64,000 nucleotides of DNA, from NCBI GenBank assembly GCA_015179045.1, contig WHUZ01000013.1, forward strand, positions 124,001 through 188,000, written 5' to 3'. Origin of the DNA: Kalaharituber pfeilii. Lineage: Eukaryota > Ascomycota > Pezizomycetes > Pezizales > Pezizaceae. A program made the translations under genes and the position numbers. Below the pieces are notes generated by a model. It was not told the DNA's origin. It searched no databases and saw only the letters and a list, made by a program, of their open reading frames with translations. Positions 45,901 to 58,522 of the stretch are shown piece by piece (the stretch's first letter is position 1; each line of letters opens with the position of its first letter).

Positions 45901-46650
45901 CCGAATACTTTCAAGTGCACTGGTTCTCCGATATATAATCGTCTGCGGCTGCCTGAGGTGGGAGGAGGGTGGGCTGCAATTGCATTGCAAGTGTAAGCAT
46001 ATTTATATGCAGTGCTTGCCTGTATGCAAATGGAGTCTCGAGGGGCTATCAAGAATATTACAATGCTATTGTGCGCTTACTCACTGCACCACGTGCGAGC
46101 TTGATACGTGCCAACCAGATAGGAGGATGGAGCTTGCCATATTGGGCAATTATGGTCATGCTATCGCAGAAAGATAGACTTCAGACCAGCAAGGTGTGAC
46201 CGGGCAGAGGCCCCGAACACAGTTTCACCACACTTCAGCAAGTCACCCTCTCCCTCTTTGAATTTCTACCTCTACCCAGGCCTGTCCATCTGTCACACAA
46301 GGAAGCGTTACGACTGCTGCTGTCAGTTTTGCTGCCTTTGTGGAAGGGCCGAGAAGGATCTTAGATTCTCAACTGCGTGTCCCTCAGGAACCAGATTATC
46401 CTCTCTTTAAGCTTCTACGTTGGGCCTTTCCGTGAGGGCAGTTCGTTAATACCTATCTCTGCCATTTTTGCTTCATCTAATAGTCAACTTCAACGTCATC
46501 ACCTCCTTGAGCCTGTGCTATTGAAGAATCGGGCCGCAACCCCACACTAGACTGTCGAGGATAAGAAAGTGAGTGGCAGATACCAAACTCCTTTCATTAG
46601 GCCATTAAATTTAAACTGAAAGAGGGCAGGGTTAGCTGATCTACCACTTC
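42987..46650. other. Divergent intergenic region, 3.7 kb
   Basis: Lies between the ACT-domain gene and the RRM gene and must hold both promoters. The only structured element is the 71-bp pogo-like MITE at 45552-45622. The minus-strand ORF at 44489-44043 shows no known domain. The last about 400 bases are probably the leader of the RRM gene. Confidence 0.5.
45552..45622. mobile_element. 71-bp pogo/Tigger-like MITE with TA target duplication
   Basis: Perfect 20-bp inverted termini CAGTCTACCCTTGCTATACC and its complement at 45603-45622, flanked by TA on both sides (45550-45551 and 45623-45624). TA duplication and a terminus beginning CAGT.ACCCTTG are characteristic of pogo/Tigger-type Tc1/mariner elements. 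The interior is 31 bp, so it is a minimal non-autonomous copy. Confidence 0.88.
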
Positions 46651-49600
46651 ATGAATGAGGTTGCTGACAAACAGACCTGTGACAAGGTTTTGGAAGCCAA
46701 ACAAAGAAACATGGATTCAGCGCGTGGAAATCAACCCACCTATTCAGGCCGTGGCAGGCGGGGCAGTACCGGGTCTGGATCTGTCCAACGTGGGGAAGAT
46801 GGACCAGCTATTGGCGCTGGTAGTGGATATCAAGGGAACTTTCGTCCAGGGAACGATAACCATAATGACCTGCTGAAGACTATATATGTCTCAAACATTA
46901 CGACGTCCATGCCTGATGATGCGCTTTGGGAAGCCTTTGGCCAGTTTGGTAAGATTTGGAAGCTATATCCCGCTTCAAGTACGCTTGAGAAAATCTAATC
47001 GAGTTTTGCAGGTCGGGTTGAGTCCCTCGTTCGACGCGACGTAAATGTTGATATGAACAATAACACTGAGCAACAGTATGCCTTCATTCGTTACCGCAAC
47101 CGCCAGGATGCACGATATGCTATCAGCGCAGGGGAGCTCAACTTTTATGGGAGGAAGCTGTGAGCCATCACTAAGGGCAATTTTTTCTATAAATATACTA
47201 AATTGATGGTGTAAATGCAGGGTGATCCGGCCACGAGATAAACCAGCTTATATGAAGCAAAATGGACATATGAACGACAGAGGCGCCCGGGATTGTGAAC
47301 GATATGAAAAGGCCCGCACACGATCATTGCAAGGCCCGGAGCGCAGATTTGATCAAAGAGGAATGGGCATTGTTGACTCTACATTACATCCAGCCTCTCC
47401 TGGACAGATCCAATCTATGCCAACTCCAGCATCAGTCGAACTACTGAGCAAGATTCTGACAGTTTCAAACCTTCCTGCAGACATGTCACCGAAGGAGCTT
47501 TATGAACTGTTCTCCGGTTACGGATCTGTGGAGAGAAGTTATATTTATCAACAAGCGGACGCTTTGGGACGAAGATTTGGTGAAGTTACAATGGCATCTT
47601 TCTTTTTTGCTCAAAAGGTAAGCAAGTAGTACGGTACTCTTGGGAAGAAAGATGGGTAATAATGCCAACGGTATGCAGGCGTTCGAGGGGCTCAACTGCT
47701 TTTGCATACGGGGATTTCCACTGGACGTCAGCTACAAAGTTTCTTCCGATCCCATGGGGGTTACTCGTAACTATGCATACGCCTTTGCACCGCAGATGCA
47801 ATGGCCGTACCAGCTTTATGGCAGTGGGCCAGCAATTGCCAATGGGCACAATGGGGGGCACTATACCCAAGTCAATACCGGGCTGGTCGTGCCATATGCC
47901 CTTTGGAATACTACGGCAAATGCAGGAAACATACAGCCTAACTTTGGGTACGCAGGTGTGCCATTACAGGCAATGCCGCCAACCGGCCATATTCCCGTTT
48001 GCGTTTACCCTCATCATACCAACGGAGCTCAGTTTCATAGAACTAGTCCAAAGAGCACTGCAAACACACCACAGCTACAGAGGGTAGCACGTGGAAGCCT
48101 CAATAGTGAGATCACCCTAAGTACTGGTTCTGGGTCGAGAAGCGTCTCCGGGGCTTCGTCCGCCACCTTGGTTGCTAATAACAATGAAACCGTCTTGGAG
48201 ATGAAATATCAATCGCCGGTCATTGTTAGCAGTCCAACATATTCTGAAGCCTTGGAAAAGAATGTGTCTTGTAACCATAGACCGGAGGAGAATTTGTCCA
48301 ATGAAGGAATCCATTCACCTGATGCACAATATAGCGATTCTCTAGAACAAGAACTGGCAGTTCAACCGGAGTATGAAGCAAATCCAACCACACCGTCATC
48401 AACATGTACAATTGTGGCTCAGGCCTTCGATCCGACAAAACCAGCCTTTGTCCCAGAAACAACCAAACCAAGAGATCCTTCCAATCTATACATCAAGAAC
48501 CTGGACGATCAATACATTACTACTACGATGGATTTGAAGGCAGCTTTTGGACAATTTGGACAAATTGCGTCTGCATATTTGGCTACATTTTCCAACGGAG
48601 TATCCAAGGGATTTGGGTTTGTTGCGTTTGTAAACCCTGCTGACGCTGTAATCGCGAAGGAACATTTAGATGGCGCTATACTTGGACGAAAGCGAGTCTT
48701 TGTTACATTCGCAGAACGGCGGGAGGAGAGAACTCAGAGGCTCAGAGAACTCTTCGAACAAAAGAAAGGCGAACTCAATGACGAGCTCAAGCCTAAACCA
48801 GTAGAACAAGCCCCAGTGAGTCAGGTCAATACTATGGAAGATGCGCGGATGATGAGTTGTGGAGCCCAAACAGAAAGCTATCCGGTACCTGCCGCATCAG
48901 ATGTATACTGTTCGAGGGAAGTCATGGAGTCCAGCGGTATTCCAGCAGAGAGTGAAGTAACCGTTACTACCACTGTAACAACTACAAAGGCTTGGAAGGG
49001 TACGCAGCTCCAGGGTATTGTTGAAGTTGAAGAGGAGGAAAGTCCCTGCACCAAAAAGTTCCGCCAACAGCGAACTCAAGCGTTCGTGCAACAGGCGCAA
49101 AATAGTGCAATAGTTGGTAACAATGCGCCATCAATGCAGAATACCAATTGCCAGAGCTCACCATCCATCGCAAATCGTTCGTCTGCACAGCAACAGCCTC
49201 ACCAACAGCCTTGTAATATAGGCAAAGGTGAACAGGAATTCACAGGCTCACCGATGCCGGTACAGCAACGCCCGCGACCACAACAACCTCAGCGTAGGTC
49301 TCAAAGCCCCAGAAATGGACCACGTCCATTCTATCCACACGGGCGTGGCGATTCAAGTTCTCCCAAACCAGCGACGCGTCCAGTCAATAGCCCTACTACT
49401 GTACCAGGTGCTCCCACTGGTCCCCGTGCCCAGATTAACAACAACAGAATGGGAAGTGCAAATAATGCGGCTCGCGAGGCTGGACAGAAGAAACGAAGAA
49501 TGCCACGACGAGCCAATGATTCACCGGGATGGGAGCCGCAGATTAAGCAGCAAGGGCAAGAAGGATCCACCGATAATGGTTCTTCCGAGGGTCTTGATAA

Positions 49601-49682
49601 CAGATTTGTTTATGATAGTGGAGTTGACGTCGACAAGGCAGGAAAGAGTTTGGAAAGTCTGGAGATACGTTCTGCGCCGTGA
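46651..49682 (+). CDS. Triple-RRM RNA-binding protein (polyadenylate-binding-like)
   Basis: Exons 46651-46948, 47012-47159, 47221-47617 and 47679-49682 give 948 residues; all junctions keep phase. RRM1 starts TIYVSNITTSM (about residue 77) and continues over intron 1 as FGQFG/RVESLVRRD. RRM2 starts ILTVSNLPADM (about 226). RRM3, the best conserved, starts NLYIKNLDDQY (about 549) with the RNP1 octamer KGFGFVAF, followed by a basic helix AERREERTQRLRELFEQ. Between and after the RRMs the protein is disordered: Gly/Arg-rich at the N-terminus, and Gln/Pro/Asn-rich with KKRRMPRR near the C-terminus. This resembles conserved Pezizomycotina RNP proteins related to PABP; a precise orthologue is not named here. 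The role is probably in mRNA stability or translation, by inference. Confidence 0.88.
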
Positions 49683-51099
49683 ACTCAACCGAATGTTGCG
49701 AAAGAACAGGATCTGGTTAAACTCGCGGATAGGAAAATTGGATTACCGACTTTGAAGTTTCATTCGTGGCGGCGTGTGGTGTAGGCCGAGATTAAGGCGA
49801 ATGCTGTGTAGCTGCTTTATAGGGGTGCAGTTTATCGGATTTGACTGTGTTTCCTCTTGTTCTATTCCTTTTCTTCATGAACATGTTCATTGGCTGGTGA
49901 CTCCAAGCAGGACGCAGGAATTCGAGATGCTAATAGAACTGGTTGGAAAACCCGTGGAGTGAGTGTAACGGAGGAAAAGAGGTGTAGAGGGATAAAAAAA
50001 CTTACTTGCTCTGCTGTGGTGTCATGGCTAAACATATTAACCATTGTTTCTGGAATGCAAGTGTAGTAGCGTTGATGTCTTCACGAAGGAAGTGGTGTTG
50101 CGATTGCAAATAGACACAGGAACCTACCTACATTTGCGAGTATTCGTGCTTTCACTGTCCTATGGAAACTACTGTGACGCAATATTCCATCATGTACAGA
50201 GCTACAATACATGCACGAGCCAAGTGCATACGGGGTTTCGCTCCTCCAGCTCAGTTTTCATTGCAGAATTTTCCTGGACTCTCCAGGAGGGAACCCTCTC
50301 CCCTTATACAGAATCTACTAGCACTACGCTTCAGTAGTTTGTCGCTGATGCGTCCTCTCGGTCCGCCAAGTCCACCTTGCAGCATCGTCCCTGCGTCCGG
50401 AACGTTCCTACTTTTACTGTACTTTTACTGTACTGCCTAAAATCTACAAATTAACGGCATGTGTTCCGTCTTCTACCAATTTGAAGATAGGCGTTTTCGT
50501 ATTCATAAGAGGAGGGGGTATCCATCTCGCTCTTGGAGGAAAGGTACGAAGTCCTTTCAGTTTACTTGAGATTTATCATGAACAAAGAGCCTGCTAAATT
50601 GATCAAGCAGCGCGCCTTTCCGCGTTAGCCTGGTTGCGTCAACGCAAGCATTGTGAGAATAAACCCATCTTTCCCGTTTAGGTACTTCTCATTCACTTCC
50701 TTCCTACAGTTGCCCTCTTTTTCCACCCCGTCCCTTTGCATGACACACTCGAAGGGGTGCAGCGAGCATCGCAGCAAACATCATACAAGAACGACAAGAC
50801 GGAGACACGAATAAATCCGAACCAGAGCTCTCCCGGTGAGTGCTCTACCCGAATAAGGTATTTGGAGTCTGGCTGACAAGGGATAGCGATGTTTCTATTC
50901 CTCCGCGTTCCAGTTCGTGGACGCACTCCCCCCAATCGTTTCACTGAAGTCGATTCTGCATCAGATATAGTGGTTAGTTTAATCGGTGAGGTTCCATCAG
51001 TTTTTGATTTAGATCTCTATCGTCCTTAATCCCTAATTCGCCGTGATCCTTGTTGGCTTTACCCTTAATGATCATCGTACTCAGGCTAACTCTCCCGAA

Positions 51100-51212
51100 T
51101 GAATTCAACAAGCTGTGATCTACATTAGTCTGAAATCACCTGAACCAGCCCTGTAAGTCAATCAGGCCGGTCCAGGACAGTCCAGGCCATTCAGACCAAT
51201 TCATTCGATTGT
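51100..51212. repeat. CAGGCC-rich dispersed repeat, copy 2
   Basis: Opens AATGAATTCAACAAGCTG, then TGATCTACATTAGTCTGAAA and a run of CAGGCCGGTCCAGG-type motifs. It aligns with 52350-52466 over its whole length. Confidence 0.55.
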
Positions 51213-52349
51213 TACTCTCTTATGTATCGATAAGGAAAATTCCCTAAGGTAACAGATACGTTCTTGACCCAAGTGAATTCTCAAAGCGATCTCTCTATAA
51301 GATGAATAGACATATTCAGAAACTCCACCGTTCTAGGTGGAATGGCTGTTCTTGTTGCAGAGATTGTGCCAAAAAGAAAAAAAAAGTAAAAAAAACGGAA
51401 GAGTTTATTTACACTCGCTCAGTATGTTGGGAATGTTCAAATCTATCTACATGATCTCTGCCCGCTTTCGTCCTTGATTAACTAATTATCCAGTCTTTTT
51501 TCTATTTTAGATATCGCGAGTTTTCTTGGTAGTTAGTTTCTCGGCGCTGAGGAGTATGCTATACAGTAGTCGGCCAAAAAAGGAGAGGTGCTAAGGCGAG
51601 TAGTGATACCCTGCAACCCCGTCTGCTGAAGGAGGAGACAGATTATACAAAGTCTGGGCATGGGGTTCACATTGAGCGGCCTGATTGTTCATGCCTGTCC
51701 AGGCCTGTACTATTGGCCAGGTCACCCCCTACTCAGGACAGGCATAAAGAATGCACGATATGAAGAACAGGGTCAACATCAAATGAAAGCTACTATTCTT
51801 TATCGGCAAGTAGGTATCTAATTGGCTATAATATATCCCTGTTCGAAGATAAGCCAACTGCCAATATCACTTTTATCCCATGAAGAGCTCACCCTTCATG
51901 TGCATCCAGCTCGTTCATCAGAGTGACCCTCTTGATATTCTTGCCAATGTTGCATGTAAGATGCACACTACTCCACCGCAGTAAGTGATGGTGGGATGAA
52001 TGTAATTCTGCGTCAACGTTTTTGTTATCGAACTCGGCAATTCTGAGGAGTCGGTACCACCTGCACAAGTTGAAACCATGGGCGGGTAAGAAGACCTACA
52101 TGGGCCAGTCTAATATTCATGAAGGGCTGGAAGCAACCACCGCAACAGTCTTAGATATGTAGTCAGAAGTCATTCAGCAGATCTTTGTTTTCGGCCACGC
52201 GTCAGCAATTTCTCCCGTAGCCCTTTGACAAACCTTAGCATGCATCTGCAGTCTGAATGCAAATGCGACCAATGGTGACAAGAGGCAAACGGGATAGAAA
52301 ACTGCGCTACAATGGTGCCCGAGCCTGGGCGATCACTGCTCCCTAATAC

Positions 52350-52466
52350 AGACAATGAATCCAACAGGCCGTGATCTGCATTGGATTGAAACCCCCTGGA
52401 TCGGTCCAGGCCGGTCCAGACCGTTCAGACCGGCCCAGGCCAACCAGGTCGGTCCAGGCCACTAAG
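52350..52466. repeat. CAGGCC-rich dispersed repeat, copy 3
   Basis: Opens AATGAATCCAACAGGCCG, then TGATCTGCATTGGATTGAAA and repeats of GGTCCAGGCC/CAGACC. It shares its opening with 6168 and its second block with 51100. Confidence 0.6.
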
Positions 52467-52849
52467 AATACTGGTGTGGTGGTAACCACGGTACCGATGG
52501 AAAGAATAAGGCCAAACACTTGCTGGAGCGGTACTCATCTGTAGGGCCATATGATAATACATGCGTAGGATGAGGAAGAAAGTTACATTTAAGAAGCGAG
52601 ATGCGGATGTATAGGCTCAGTTGGAAGGTGAAGGTGGTCAATAAATTGTATGTAGATAGGACTGTATGGGCATGAAGAGACGCACGGCCAGATGACAATT
52701 GAAGACCCTTCCCTTGACATTTGACCATTGAGACCGCCCTTGAGACTTCATTCCGCCACCTCTAGATACCGGTATCCGTCCGAAACAGTGGATGCTGTTG
52801 AGCCGTCATCACACCGGCCTGAACCGGTCCAGGTGGTTGATGTAGGGAT

Positions 52850-54000
52850 TTTACTTCGGCCTCTTATTCTAATATCAGATAATAATATATGAAGTGATGA
52901 GAAGTTAAGTTTCGATACATATATTCATGCCGCTCCTCCTACACCTTAGAAGTCTTGTCTTTTGCCCCCAGTTGATTCAACATCTCTTGTACCTGATCAA
53001 TATCCTTAAATGCAACAATACTCCCTGCTCCATCATGACTCCATAATTTCATACATTCTACTGCTTCAATTATATCCTCCTTTAATCAATTTCACCTATC
53101 CATAATCAATAAACCAGTACTACTAAAAACTCAATGATTCAAAATTTAATCCTATCAGTAGCAGAACCAAGCATAGGGTTCAGACAGCACCGTTATCTAT
53201 ATAAGAAAAAATTGAATAAAATTTAGCACCTTAATATCTATTGATAGTAGCTGACGCAATGAGAGAAGAGGATGCAAAAATACTAGGTAGGCTTATATAA
53301 ATATCAATATAATATTAGGAATCTTATTCTGTTCTAGAACTATATTTAAAGAGAAAAACCTGATAGCTCTTGAGATAACAAATGGAGAGATCTAGCTAAA
53401 ATTACTTATATTTTTATAAAAGACAAAATCGACTTCAAGATTCTTAATAAAGCTAGTATCAAAAGTAGTATACTAACTAAATTAATTCTTTTATTCTTAA
53501 AGACATAGTTTATGCTCTAGTTTCAAGCTATCTGCAGACATTACCTAGCTATTTTTAAAAATTACTTCTTTAAGTTATAAATTTTAATACTATATTTTTT
53601 TTTTTTTGCCAATCTTGCATTTTTGTAAGAGTATCTTAATATTACTCTTTAATATAATTGTGAACTATACAATAAAGTTATAGAATTGCTATCTGAGTAT
53701 GAGAATAATAGAGTAGTAAGTATAGAGTTACTAATTGTAATACTTATTGCTATTATACTTATATATCTTATGTATATAATGCTCACTAGATAGTCTCAAC
53801 CCAGTGGAGAAGCTGATAGAGTACTTATTAAGAAGAGCTCCAATTTCAGTACAATATTTCTCATATTACTATGTTCTAGTATCTTTATCTTGTACTTCTA
53901 TTAATAATTATTGTCTTCTATAGCTTTCCTGTTAATTGATAATAGCACTTCAACTTCTATAATAATGTTGATATTATTGCTATTATTTACATGCACTGTC
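52850..54000. other. Strongly AT-rich decayed stretch
   Basis: About 1.1 kb of much higher AT content than its neighbours, dense in TA and stops in all frames. This looks like mutationally decayed repeat DNA, possibly by RIP (C-to-T change). No domain can be read. Confidence 0.45.
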
Positions 54001-54815
54001 ACTTATACCTGCCACGTGTTACTAGTACCTGCTATCTGTTACGTCCTCACCGCAACCATAGGTGTGCAGTTGGTGGATGCAAACATGACCTGGGTAATAT
54101 GTGATAGCTGATAGCGTTGCAGTCACATAAATGAGTGCTATATGAGCTATACAATAGACTACTAAGCATCGCTAGTCAAGTATCTTTTTGGCCTGGTGGA
54201 TGGTAACTCTCTGCATTGACCACCTCCATTACACTATTACTCATACTACCTGCTGGTATTCGCACTTGCTGTCACTCATATACCACCACTCCTACCTGCT
54301 GTTGCACATACCTCTCACCATGATACCTTTCTACCCTATGGTCGTTGCATATAGCTTATATTCTAGTATGTCTGTCGTGAAAATGCAAATGGATAAGTAT
54401 GCAATAAAACAATTACTCCTCAATGTGTTGTTATTTTATTTATTTGAGGCTAAAGAAATAGAGACGATCAATCAGTCCCTACTAGTAGGTATTTGTCTAG
54501 TGTAAAAAATAAATGCATGGGTATTGCAAGCCTCATGCATGCGTAGCAAGCCTCTACCAACGACATCAGTGCACAAAAAATCTCTCTGCACTTTCCTCCC
54601 TATGCGTTGCCGTACTACTGGCAGATCAGGTGAAAGCACTCTCAGACAAGCGGAGGCTACTGGTATCTTGGGGCAATTCCATGGCCAGCTCGGACTCAAG
54701 CTGAGGCCCAGGCTGAGACCAGGCGATCATAAGTTGGAAAAACGGCCAGTGTGCGTACAGGCAGAAAGTGCCTGTCCCGAGAGGTTTTGTTCTTTCTCTC
54801 CTTGTCTGTTGTCTT

Positions 54816-54878
54816 CCCTCGCCATAGCCCTTGGGGCGGCAAGCGAGTATTGATATAAAAAAAAAAAAAAAAAAAAAA
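54816..54878 (+). mobile_element. LINE 3'-tail copy, 63 bp, with 14-bp target duplication
   Basis: CCCTCGCCATAGCCCTTGGG...GCGAGTATTGATAT plus about 23 A, flanked by TTGTCTGTTGTCTT at 54802-54815 and 54879-54892. The empty site is preserved in the other LTR copy at 32336-32360, which proves insertion. Confidence 0.92.
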
Positions 54879-55016
54879 TTGTCTGTTGTCTTGTCTTCTT
54901 AATAGACCCATATGGTTCCACGTAGTCCATATGTTCTTGTTATTCTTGTCAATCCCTAGATCTTATTCAGTACCTGATCTTCTTCACTGCCTTTTCACAA
55001 TACCCTGCCATCGCCG

Positions 55017-55142
55017 CTGAACCAGAACTGCTGAACCAGAACTGCTGAACCAGAACTGCTGAACCAGAACTGCTGAACCAGAACTGCTGAACCAGAACTG
55101 CTGAACCAGAACTGCTGAACCAGAACTGCTGAACCAGAACTG
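55017..55142 (+). repeat. Nine perfect copies of a 14-bp unit
   Basis: CTGAACCAGAACTG repeated nine times in this LTR copy. The other LTR copy has only one diverged unit (CTGAACTGGAACCG) at the same place. Confidence 0.93.
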
Positions 55143-55902
55143 CTGAACCGCTACCCGCGAGCCTCTCCTGTTAAGCCTCTCCTGTTAAAGCCTCTCCTGT
55201 CAAGCCTCTTCTGCCAAGTTTGTCAAGCCTCTGCCGTTCAGCGCTTGCGAACTACTGTTACCCTCAACCGGTCGTATCCCTTATCAGGGCCCGCCCGCCA
55301 CGCGTGACAAAATTCACCAAACAGAGATAGATACCTTCTCATATTCTCTCTTTGCAAAAGCTCAACAAAGTATGGCAAGATCTCTTAGGTAACCACCTGA
55401 GAAACAATTTTATGACATACAGATTTATTTTCCAGAGACAGCCTTCCAAACAAGTACTCAGGGTCCCTCTTCTTCCCAAACCAGTAAAGTTTGGCCACTG
55501 CTTTCACCAATAGATTATCTGCCGTCAGAATTGGCAGAATATCACTGGTAACAGGGCTCTTACTTGGTACCTCGAAAGGGGGTAGCTGAAGTAGAAGGAG
55601 TGCCTCCTTGTTAGAATATGCTATGAACAGGAGTTGAGCGGCTCAAGGGACTATGATAGGAAACACAGAAGAAGAACACAGCACGGAAGCACTAAGACAC
55701 AGGGATCACGGATCTGATATTCACTGAGGTTGTGCTAGTTACACAAATGGAGCGGAAGGCCTTCTCAAAAACTCCCCAGAACACTAACCAATGGGAACGT
55801 CATATGCAAACGGGGACCAGTGTTTGTACCCATGCCGTTTGCGGTTTGCTCTATGCATACCATTTCATTCCTCCGTTTACTCTATGCACCTATCCCCCCT
55901 GC

Positions 55903-55981
55903 ATCAGCCTGAACCGGCCTGAATGGTCTAGACTGGCCTAGTTGGCCTGGCCTGGCCTGGCCTGTTGAATTCATTGTTACC
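55903..55981. repeat. CAGGCC-rich dispersed repeat, copy 4 (inverted)
   Basis: GGCCTGGCCTGGCCTGGCCTG followed by TTGAATTCATTGTTA is the reverse complement of the opening at 6168 and 52350. It abuts the gag-like fragment. Confidence 0.55.
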
Positions 55982-56685
55982 ACTTGGGCTAGGTTTAAGG
56001 GAGAACTGTTGGTGGAATTCAAAGTGGATGACCTTGAACAGACTGAAGTCTATCTACAATCGATAGTTAGGAACATGCATGATACCCCTCATCCAACTGT
56101 TGCTCAATATAGGGCATTTATTTTCAATTTTGCTGAGCACTCAGATCAGTTAGTGGACAAGGGCATAATTAATGACTATACACGAGTGTTCTTGTTTCTC
56201 CAGGCATTTTCAGACAAAATGGAGGATAAGTTATATAAAGATGGTCTATTGAGATTGAGGATACAGAAATGACATGTAATGCATGGCAGGACCTAAAAAA
56301 GGAAGCTCTAGGATCCTGCACCAAGGAGGACTCCCAAATGAGAAAGTTGTGGAAGGTCAAACAGTTAGTGGATATAGGGTTGAGGAAGGAGTCAGAACGC
56401 AGCAAAATGTTAGAGGATAAACAGTCAGTTCACAGCAATAGCAATGAGGAGAAACGATTGGCAAAGGATATGGAGGACTTAGCCAGCATGATGAAGGACC
56501 TGAAGATCTATCAGGCTGAGGCCCAAAAGAAGTTAGAGAGCCAGATCCCCGAATTACGCGCTGTAGCATCCACGAACTCAGCAGTATTGAAAAGCTGTTA
56601 TTCTCCTCACCAGTTTGGGAACCGAGACTACCCAAACTCAAGCTCAGCAAACCGCGTTAACATTAGGGGCTACTACTGGGATTGA
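55982..56685 (+). pseudogene. Gag-like retroelement fragment, frameshifted
   Basis: Two overlapping frames. The first reads WARFKGELLVEFKVDDLEQT to KMEDKLYKDG; the second continues IEDTEMTCNAWQDLKKEALG and a coiled-coil-rich stretch (KRLAKDMEDLASMMKDLKIY). A one-base loss near 56244 separates them. This resembles retroelement Gag from fungal genomes, but the superfamily cannot be fixed from sequence alone. Confidence 0.5.
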
Positions 56686-56770
56686 GGACCTGATGGAAGG
56701 GCCTCATGTGAAAGGATCGAAAAAGGCAATAGAAAGAGCCGATGTCCATAGGTGAGGACCTGTATTCTAC

Positions 56771-57190
56771 TTAGTTATCCTTTGCTGCTGCAAGCTGACT
56801 GCTTATCCCCAACATTTTGCTGCGTTCTGACTCCTTCCTCAACCCTATATCCACTAACTGTTTAATCTTCCACAGCTTTCTCATTTGGGAGCCCTCCTTG
56901 GGGCAGAATCCTAGAGCTTCATTTCTTAGGTCCTGCCATGCATTACATGTCATTTCTGTATCCTCGGTGTCAATAGAGCATGTTTTACATAACTTAACGT
57001 CACTGACCGGGATCCGGCGCATTACCGGGCGCACTTCCGGAATTAAAACAACAGCCTCCTGTAAGGCCAAATCTTCATAGAAGATAACCAAATTGCACAT
57101 ACAGGTTGGAGAGGTGTAGGAAAGTAATATCCGCACCTCAGTTAGCCAATTGTAAATTTTGAATGATACTCTATGGTGGTAGTTGCCCAA
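56771..57190 (-). pseudogene. Second gag-like fragment, inverted relative to the first
   Basis: On the minus strand it reads DTEDTEMTCNAWQDL...LWKIKQLVDIGLRKESERSK, over 90% identical to 56262-56415 on the plus strand. Its upstream part (VSDVKLCKTC) extends beyond the first copy. Together they form an inverted pair about 400 bp apart. Confidence 0.6.
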
Positions 57191-57721
57191 TTAGGCATCT
57201 GAACTCTATGCAGGTGTAAAATGGCAAGATGGCTATTTAGGACCTTGAGCAAGTGCATATACCTTCTATAGTATGTATTAGAGAGATCTGGAATGTTTCA
57301 TTATAATTGGATACATGGAACAAGTGGTGAGCTAATATCTACATATATTTTCACTGATAGAAGTGAATTTTGATATTCAGTCTGTATATAATCCTAAAAA
57401 TATGAGGCATATTCAGAATGCTCTAGAATATAACTCTACAGATAGGGGAATATATCCTGAGTAGCTTGTGGGTATAGGTATTGACAGAAAGTAGAGATCA
57501 ATAGGGATATTCATATATATATATATATACCCAATTCAGTAATGCATATTCCTTAATATGCTATGTACGAATGCTGCAGTCTTGAGCTATGAAACTCCAG
57601 AAATATAATCTAGAGGCTCCTGGAATATTATATAGAAACTCTCAGAGGGATCTGATACTTCCACATATTTTCCAATTAGCTTATCACACAGTACAGGGGT
57701 ACCTTCTTTGCCTTCTGCTCA
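57191..57721. other. AT-rich repeat-derived spacer
   Basis: No coding signal. A (TA)n stretch ATATATATATATATA lies near 57511-57528. Confidence 0.4.
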
Positions 57722-58522
57722 TCAAGCCAGTCGACAGTCAAGTTCTCCCAAGATGTAATGAAGTCCGTTAGTTACATTCTTGCCATCGAAAATGCTCTGC
57801 ACTCCATGCCTCTCCGCAGGTGCGATAGACCTCTTCCTCTCCACAGATCTTCCTCCTTCACATGTATCCACGATTCTCTGTCTGCAGCCAGGTGCAGTTG
57901 GTGAGCGCCCTCCTGCGCCCTCCTGCGCCACTTCATGAACTTGCCCCTGCCAAAGCCAGCTTGCTCTCGACTCCTACCCCTTCCAAGCCAACCATTGATA
58001 AGCCTACCTCCGGGCTTTGAGGGTCTAGACCCAGGGGCCCTGCCATGGCGAACAGCTGCACGCGGGGTCACGTGAGAGGGAAAAAAAAAAAGCCAACCAT
58101 TGATGTAAGCGGCCCTCCGTGGCCTTTCAATTGTACCTTTCGAGACCAGCTCCTTCTTTTGCATTTTCACTCGTCTTCTCGTTACCCTCAATTCCACCAT
58201 GAGTTCTGAGCCACGCCATCCGCACTGCTTCTGCGTCCCACAATCTATGCCTCCTCTGAGTCCTCTCCAGAACTAGCTCCATGACCCGGGCCAGATCCGC
58301 CGTCCTAGCCTGCCGGCGGGACGACTCTGGACAGGTATTTCGCAAGGTAAGAGAATGGCCTGCCGCGGCCACTAGTGACGCAGGATTTTGAAAATGGTTC
58401 GAAGGCATGGTAGCTCCTCGCTCCCAACTTTTCTCTTTCGTCTTCAGTTCGACTGCTATCATGATTACGGTTGTAAATAATAAATATATTGAGACTATGG
58501 TGTCATTAGAAATACCACTCAC
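57722..58522 (-). pseudogene. Second LINE remnant: RNase H C-terminal piece and downstream sequence
   Basis: On the minus strand, MAWLRTHGGIEGNEKTSENA near 58185 matches the C-terminal (HxGIxGNExAD) part of LINE RNase H domains. An ORF continues downstream across a 91-bp insert. The fragment differs from the neighbouring LINE, so it comes from another family. Confidence 0.45.
58000..58090 (+). mobile_element. Retroposed tail copy, family A, 91 bp, with 14-bp target duplication
   Basis: AAGCCTACCTCCGGGCTTTG...CCCTGCCATGGCGAACAGCT...GTCACGTGAGAGGG plus 11 A. It is flanked by AGCCAACCATTGAT at 57986-57999 and 58091-58104. Confidence 0.88.

Larger units (their letters stand above)
49683..52849. 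other. Repeat-bearing intergenic region downstream of the RRM gene
   Basis: After the gene's 3' flank, no coding sequence is recognised. It contains three CAGGCC-type repeat patches (51100-51212, 51675-51745, 52350-52466) and a small one at 52812-52845. Confidence 0.5.
54786..55309 (+). mobile_element. Truncated second copy of the solo-LTR family
   Basis: Shares with 32325-32584 the run CTTCTTAATAGACCCATATG and the block from CAAGCCTCTGCC to the terminal GTGACA. The left half of the LTR is missing. It carries its own insert (54816-54878) and its own tandem repeat (55017-55142). No target duplication was found. Confidence 0.8.

Noticed and set aside
55609..55905. TGTTAG...CATCA as a possible LTR
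   Set aside because: No second copy, no target duplication and no primer site or polypurine tract.
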